37,815 bases of DNA, from assembly GCA_024401455.1 (NCBI GenBank), contig JAKSLA010000029.1, positions 1 through 37,815 on the forward strand, written 5' to 3'. How positions within the stretch are numbered: the stretch's first letter is position 1; the number at the start of each line of letters is the position of its first letter. The translations under genes and the position numbers were made by a program. Below are positions 35,086-37,815 of the stretch, in pieces. The notes under the pieces are model-generated. The model was not told the DNA's origin, ran no database searches, and saw nothing but the letters and a program-made list of their open reading frames with translations. Source of the DNA: Paludibacteraceae bacterium (lineage in GTDB: Bacteria > Bacteroidota > Bacteroidia > Bacteroidales > Paludibacteraceae).

Positions 35086-36523
35086 TTTTCTTACCTCTTT
35101 TTATTAGCAAATCTTTTATGTCCTGCAACTCTGAAAAGCGGAAGAGAACACTACCTCCTATATAAATGGCAGCACCCAGTAAACCACCTACTACAAGAAC
35201 AATATATTGGTTTTCTATAATAAATGTCAGCCCCCAAACGGCAGAGAACATCATCAAACCTAAAAGAAGAGTAGGAAAATAATCCTTCATCTGTTTGAAA
35301 AAGCCAAAGTCAATCAGTTTCCCTGTAAAATAAGTATTTATTATCAAAGACAACAACGAATTGACAATCTGACCATAACACATCACGATGATTCCATAAG
35401 GTGCAGTTAAGAACAACATGCTGACACCCAATATCTTCTTTATTATCTCCAAGTTTAGGAACAAATCCGAACGTCCTTTCACTTGCAGCAAATTCAGATT
35501 TATCGCATGGATTGGATACCACATCATGGCAAAACACACCACCTGCAATATTTGTGCACAAAATAGCCATTTTTCTCCGATCAAAACATTGGTCAACGGG
35601 ATGGCCAAAGCCGACAAGCCCATCATTAATGGAAAAACCACAAAAGCCGCCAAGTTCAAAAACTTTCGATATAAAGTCCTTAACCGCTCCTCCTCGTTTT
35701 GGATCTGGCACAACACCGGATATGAAACGCGGTGCATTATATTCGTCAGATTGGTTGACGGGAACTGGGCAAAATGCTTAGCTCTATTATAATGTCCCAA
35801 ATCGGGAGCCGAAAACAATTTTCCTATGACTATCGGATAAATCTCCTTATAAATTGTATTAATCAATCCCGACAACATCAATTTGCTTCCAAACGAGAAC
35901 ATTTCACGGAACGAGGTCCAAGAAAAGGCTTTGATAGGTCGCCAATCCGACATTTTCCACAACAAAACCATTGTAATGAATACTGACGCGATCTGCTGTC
36001 CCACTAAAGCCCATACTCCATAACCAGCATAAGCCACAACAACGCCACCTATTCCTGAAATCACCGCCCCTATGGAAGAAGCCTTCATCAAAGACTTGAA
36101 ATCCAATCTCGAAGTAAATTCCGCCCGTTGGACGACACAAAGTGAATTCAAGAAAAACACAACGCACAATACTCTTATGACATCGGTCAACAATGGCATT
36201 TTATAAAAATCGGCTACCAACGGAGCAGATACAAAGGCGATGAAATACAATAGCACGCCAACTACTATATTGAAATAGAAAACTGTCGATTTATCAACTT
36301 CCGTCCTTTCTTGCTTACGAATCAATGCTTGAGAAAATCCACTATCTATCAACGAATTAGAAACAGCAATAAAAATGGCTGCCATGCCTACCAAACCATA
36401 ATCGCCTGGAGACAAAAGCCTTGCCATAAACAACATAACAAGGAACTGAACCCCTTGAATAGAAAAACTATCCAAGGCATTCCATATCATGCTTTTTACT
36501 GTTTTTTCTTTTAATTCGGACAT
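35078..36523 (-). CDS. wzx: Polysaccharide flippase (Wzx-like)
   Basis: A 481-residue multi-pass membrane protein of the MATE-type/WzxC flippase superfamily, with about 12-14 predicted helices. The N-terminus shows ARLLSPGDYGLVGMAAIF and a long series of hydrophobic helices, typical of polysaccharide export flippases. It would transfer lipid-linked repeat units across the inner membrane. It is the first gene after the UpxY-like antiterminator, at a 62-base gap, and its end overlaps the aminotransferase. Confidence 0.9.
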   Translation of the reverse strand: MSELKEKTVKSMIWNALDSFSIQGVQFLVMLFMARLLSPGDYGLVGMAAIFIAVSNSLIDSGFSQALIRKQERTEVDKSTVFYFNIVVGVLLYFIAFVSAPLVADFYKMPLLTDVIRVLCVVFFLNSLCVVQRAEFTSRLDFKSLMKASSIGAVISGIGGVVVAYAGYGVWALVGQQIASVFITMVLLWKMSDWRPIKAFSWTSFREMFSFGSKLMLSGLINTIYKEIYPIVIGKLFSAPDLGHYNRAKHFAQFPSTNLTNIMHRVSYPVLCQIQNEEERLRTLYRKFLNLAAFVVFPLMMGLSALAIPLTNVLIGEKWLFCAQILQVVCFAMMWYPIHAINLNLLQVKGRSDLFLNLEIIKKILGVSMLFLTAPYGIIVMCYGQIVNSLLSLIINTYFTGKLIDFGFFKQMKDYFPTLLLGLMMFSAVWGLTFIIENQYIVLVVGGLLGAAIYIGGSVLFRFSELQDIKDLLIKRGKKNE

Positions 36524-36585
36524 ATCAATTATTGCATTGCATCGGCCAAGACTTCGTTAAATTCGGAGTCTGGACAATTACCATC

Positions 36586-37110
36586 TCAAACTTTCTCTAA
36601 CATATCTAATGTTGCACCAACGGAACAAGCGATGATGTTTTCAACGATAACCAAAACTTTATCTTTACCATCAACCCTAACCAACTCGCCGACTATTCCC
36701 TTCATTGGCCCTTTTTTAAATATTACCTTGTCCCCCTTCATATACATTACCTCTTCCGACTCAACCGTATATTGTGACCCTGCAGCACTTACAAAATCAA
36801 TGAAGTTTCGCATTTGATAGTCGGGAATCTCCAACAACGAAGTATTAATGGTCATATCCCGCAAGTAGGAGACTTGTATGCCATGCTCATTATGCAAGTC
36901 AATGGCAGTCTGCTTATCAGAATGTACAAACACCGTATTGGGTATCAATACGGCATCCACCTTCTTCTTTCGATCGTGCCACTCACGGATCTCCTCTCTC
37001 GTAGGCAAGAACGTCTCAACACCCAATTGGGCTATTTGTCGCTGAACCGACCTTTCCTGCTTCGCCCGTGTTTTTGCAACGAACCATTTAACTGCTTTAT
37101 CTTCTGCCAT
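36586..37110 (-). CDS. UpxY-family transcription antiterminator (NusG paralogue)
   Basis: A protein of about 174 residues (ATG at 37110) with an N-terminal NGN domain, WFVAKTRAKQERSVQRQI and FLPTREE, and a C-terminal KOW domain with MKGDKVIFKKGPMKGIVGEL. UpxY proteins head Bacteroidales capsule operons and let RNA polymerase read through their long leaders, one operon per regulator. The TTG-initiated form to 37182 would add unlikely residues, so the ATG form is chosen. Unlike the UpxY-UpxZ pairs of Bacteroides fragilis, no upxZ follows; the flippase gene comes directly. The gene controls the polysaccharide operon to its left (inferred from its place at the front). Confidence 0.88.
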   Translation of the reverse strand: MAEDKAVKWFVAKTRAKQERSVQRQIAQLGVETFLPTREEIREWHDRKKKVDAVLIPNTVFVHSDKQTAIDLHNEHGIQVSYLRDMTINTSLLEIPDYQMRNFIDFVSAAGSQYTVESEEVMYMKGDKVIFKKGPMKGIVGELVRVDGKDKVLVIVENIIACSVGATLDMLEKV

Positions 37111-37195
37111 ATACTTCACTTTATAGCACGCTTCGCGGCTGATAGTAACATTCGTACCACCACACCAAACATAATACACCAAGTAATATCAACTA

Positions 37196-37203
37196 CAAAG
37201 ATA
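37196..37203 (-). promoter_or_regulatory. Possible promoter -7 box of the upxY polysaccharide operon
   Basis: On the minus strand TATCTTTG matches TAnnTTTG, 86 bases before the upxY ATG. The best -33 candidate is a TTGTTG-like sequence about 20 bases upstream, so the -33 box is weak. Confidence 0.5.
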
Positions 37204-37389
37204 AAGTTTTCCAAACGATTACACAACAAGAAAACGAAACTAAAAGTACGCAGAGCCAAGAATTCAATATGCCCCATTTGCCCATAACGTCCAAACTCAT
37301 GATACAAATCATTTGTTTTTTACCGTTCAACTATCAATTCATAACTTTAAATGACATTATTTAAATGATTTTCTCTCCAAAACAGACTC

Positions 37390-37418
37390 TTTTTTTCGAA
37401 AAAGATTTATACCTTTGC
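37390..37418 (+). promoter_or_regulatory. Bacteroidetes-type promoter of the ilvD leader
   Basis: TACCTTTGC (37410-37418) matches the TAnnTTTG -7 box closely. Upstream, a T-rich stretch (about 37390-37397) stands where the -33 TTTG box is expected. Transcription would start near 37424, giving a leader of about 260 bases before the ilvD ATG. Confidence 0.6.
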
Positions 37419-37447
37419 AAAACATAAAAGGAAATAGCATATTAAAT

Positions 37448-37507
37448 ATGAGTATAACAGCCCTACATACCGTCCTTCTGCTCGTGGTGGTCGTGAGCGA
37501 CTGCTAA
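37448..37507 (+). CDS. Leucine/valine-rich leader peptide of the ilvD operon
   Basis: A 19-codon ORF, too short for routine gene calling, encodes MSITALHTVLLLVVVVSDC. It contains four Leu and five Val codons (three Leu then four Val in a row) plus one Ile, and stands between the promoter and ilvD, a gene for branched-chain amino acid synthesis. A purine-rich AAAAGGAAA lies 13-20 bases before the ATG. The pattern is that of ribosome-mediated attenuation leaders such as E. coli ilvL: when charged Leu-tRNA or Val-tRNA is scarce, the ribosome stalls here. Confidence 0.8.
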   Translation: MSITALHTVLLLVVVVSDC

Positions 37508-37581
37508 GGGGAAAGGATTTTATGTGTGCGTGCTTCGCTATAAACAAAAGCCTTTCCCATTTTGGGGAAGGCTTTTGTTTT
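37508..37581 (+). promoter_or_regulatory. Transcription attenuator with alternative antiterminator
   Basis: Two mutually exclusive helices are visible. GGGAAAGG (37509-37516), placed directly after the leader stop codon, is perfectly complementary to CCTTTCCC (37551-37558), giving an antiterminator. The same CCTTTCCC is the 3' end of the left arm of the terminator at 37545-37577. A ribosome stalled on the Val codons leaves 37509-37516 free, favouring antitermination. One that reaches the stop codon would cover it, favouring termination. Confidence 0.75.
37545..37581 (+). terminator. Attenuator terminator hairpin
   Basis: CAAAAGCCTTTCCC (37545-37558) pairs with GGGGAAGGCTTTTG (37564-37577) over 14 positions, one a wobble, around a five-base loop. 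TTTT follows. The stem is strong and the U-tract moderate. Confidence 0.8.
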
Positions 37582-37682
37582 GAGGGCACCCACAAGGGGC
37601 GCCCGTACAGAAATCCGGGGTCCATTTTTCGAATGGCCAATGTTACAGGAAAATTGAAAATATAATAAAAACATACAAAATT

Positions 37683-37815
37683 ATGAAAGTACAACTTCGC
37701 AGTGCATTCAGCACAGAGGGTCGCAGAATGGCCGGAGCAAGAGCTCTTTGGGTGGCAAATGGTATGAAGCGTGAGCAGATGGGTAAGCCTATCATCGCTA
37801 TCGCCAACAGTTTTA
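37683..37815 (+). CDS. ilvD: Dihydroxy-acid dehydratase, N-terminal part
   Basis: The first 44 codons of a gene that continues past the window. The start [20 protein letters not shown] and then ALWVANGM and [11 protein letters not shown] are the N-terminus of dihydroxy-acid dehydratase, the third step of valine and isoleucine synthesis, an iron-sulfur enzyme. The ATG at 37683 is preceded by an A-rich leader and by the attenuator described. Expression would thus be controlled by Leu/Val supply (inference from the leader). Confidence 0.92.
   Translation, partial: MKVQLRSAFSTEGRRMAGARALWVANGMKREQMGKPIIAIANSF

Larger units (their letters stand above)
37111..37447. other. Divergent regulatory region between upxY and the ilvD leader
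   Basis: This 337-base non-coding region carries two diverging promoters. For upxY there is a minus-strand -7-type box at 37196-37203 and a leader of about 80 bases. For ilvD there is a plus-strand -7 box at 37410-37418. Between them the sequence is AT-rich, with a short direct repeat TTTAAATGA (about 37347 and 37360) and a small palindrome ACAAA/TTTGT at 37304-37316. No flanking long inverted repeats of an invertible promoter were seen. Confidence 0.65.

Noticed and set aside
37116-37307. A 63-codon minus-strand ORF upstream of upxY
   Set aside because: It spans the likely upxY promoter and leader and shows no recognisable domain.
37111-37447. Possible invertible promoter upstream of upxY
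   Set aside because: No matching long inverted repeats flank the region, only a short palindrome.
37407-37694. A 95-codon minus-strand ORF opposite the ilvD leader
   Set aside because: It overlaps the promoter, leader peptide and attenuator, and its product shows no family pattern.

Overview
The window looks like a Bacteroidales chromosome (Prevotella, Paraprevotella, Parabacteroides or Bacteroides type). The evidence is promoter boxes of the TTTG / TAnnTTTG type, a UpxY-family NusG paralogue heading a surface-polysaccharide operon, a lipoprotein with an SDD-rich surface-export signal, and a C-terminal domain resembling a type IX secretion sorting signal. Almost all genes lie on the minus strand. 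I made no database comparison, so names rest on recognisable motifs and family resemblance.

Layout. 1-812 (+) is the 3' end of a type I restriction HsdR gene, followed by a 355 bp non-coding stretch with hairpins. 1168-5700 (-) is housekeeping: a saccharopine/carboxyspermidine dehydrogenase-like gene with its own promoter, hisS, kdsA and a diacylglycerol-kinase-like lipid kinase. 5847-6047 is a truncated HigA-like antitoxin remnant. 6309-9833 (-) holds manA, a GT4 glycosyltransferase and a radical SAM/SPASM protein. 10066-15291 (-) is a 1741-residue secreted CotH/lamin-tail protein with nine 85-residue repeats.

15486-37110 (-) is a surface-polysaccharide locus read right to left. Its order is UpxY antiterminator, Wzx flippase, VioA-like DegT aminotransferase, a metabolic cassette (D-2-hydroxyacid dehydrogenase, MmgE/PrpD, U32-like TIM barrel, ATP-grasp ligase, CitE-like lyase, left-handed beta-helix acyltransferase), an NlpC/P60-like surface lipoprotein, a split class I fumarase/tartrate-dehydratase pair (beta then alpha), GT2, acyltransferase, GT2, Wzy polymerase, two GT4 enzymes, a secreted beta-helix protein and two more acyltransferases. 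From Wzx to the beta-helix gene the coding regions overlap or are a few to about 25 bases apart, so this is probably one transcript.

The most unusual part is the carboxylic-acid cassette (25091-35085). My hypothesis is that it makes a custom acid that the ATP-grasp enzyme or an acyltransferase attaches to a 4-amino-4,6-dideoxyhexose made by the DegT enzyme, giving a polysaccharide with an unusual N-acyl group. No sugar dehydratase and no initiating phosphoglycosyl transferase is visible, so those steps would have to come from elsewhere.

37390-37815 (+) holds the start of ilvD, preceded by a complete candidate transcription attenuator. It has a promoter, a 19-codon leader peptide rich in Leu and Val, and mutually exclusive antiterminator and terminator helices.
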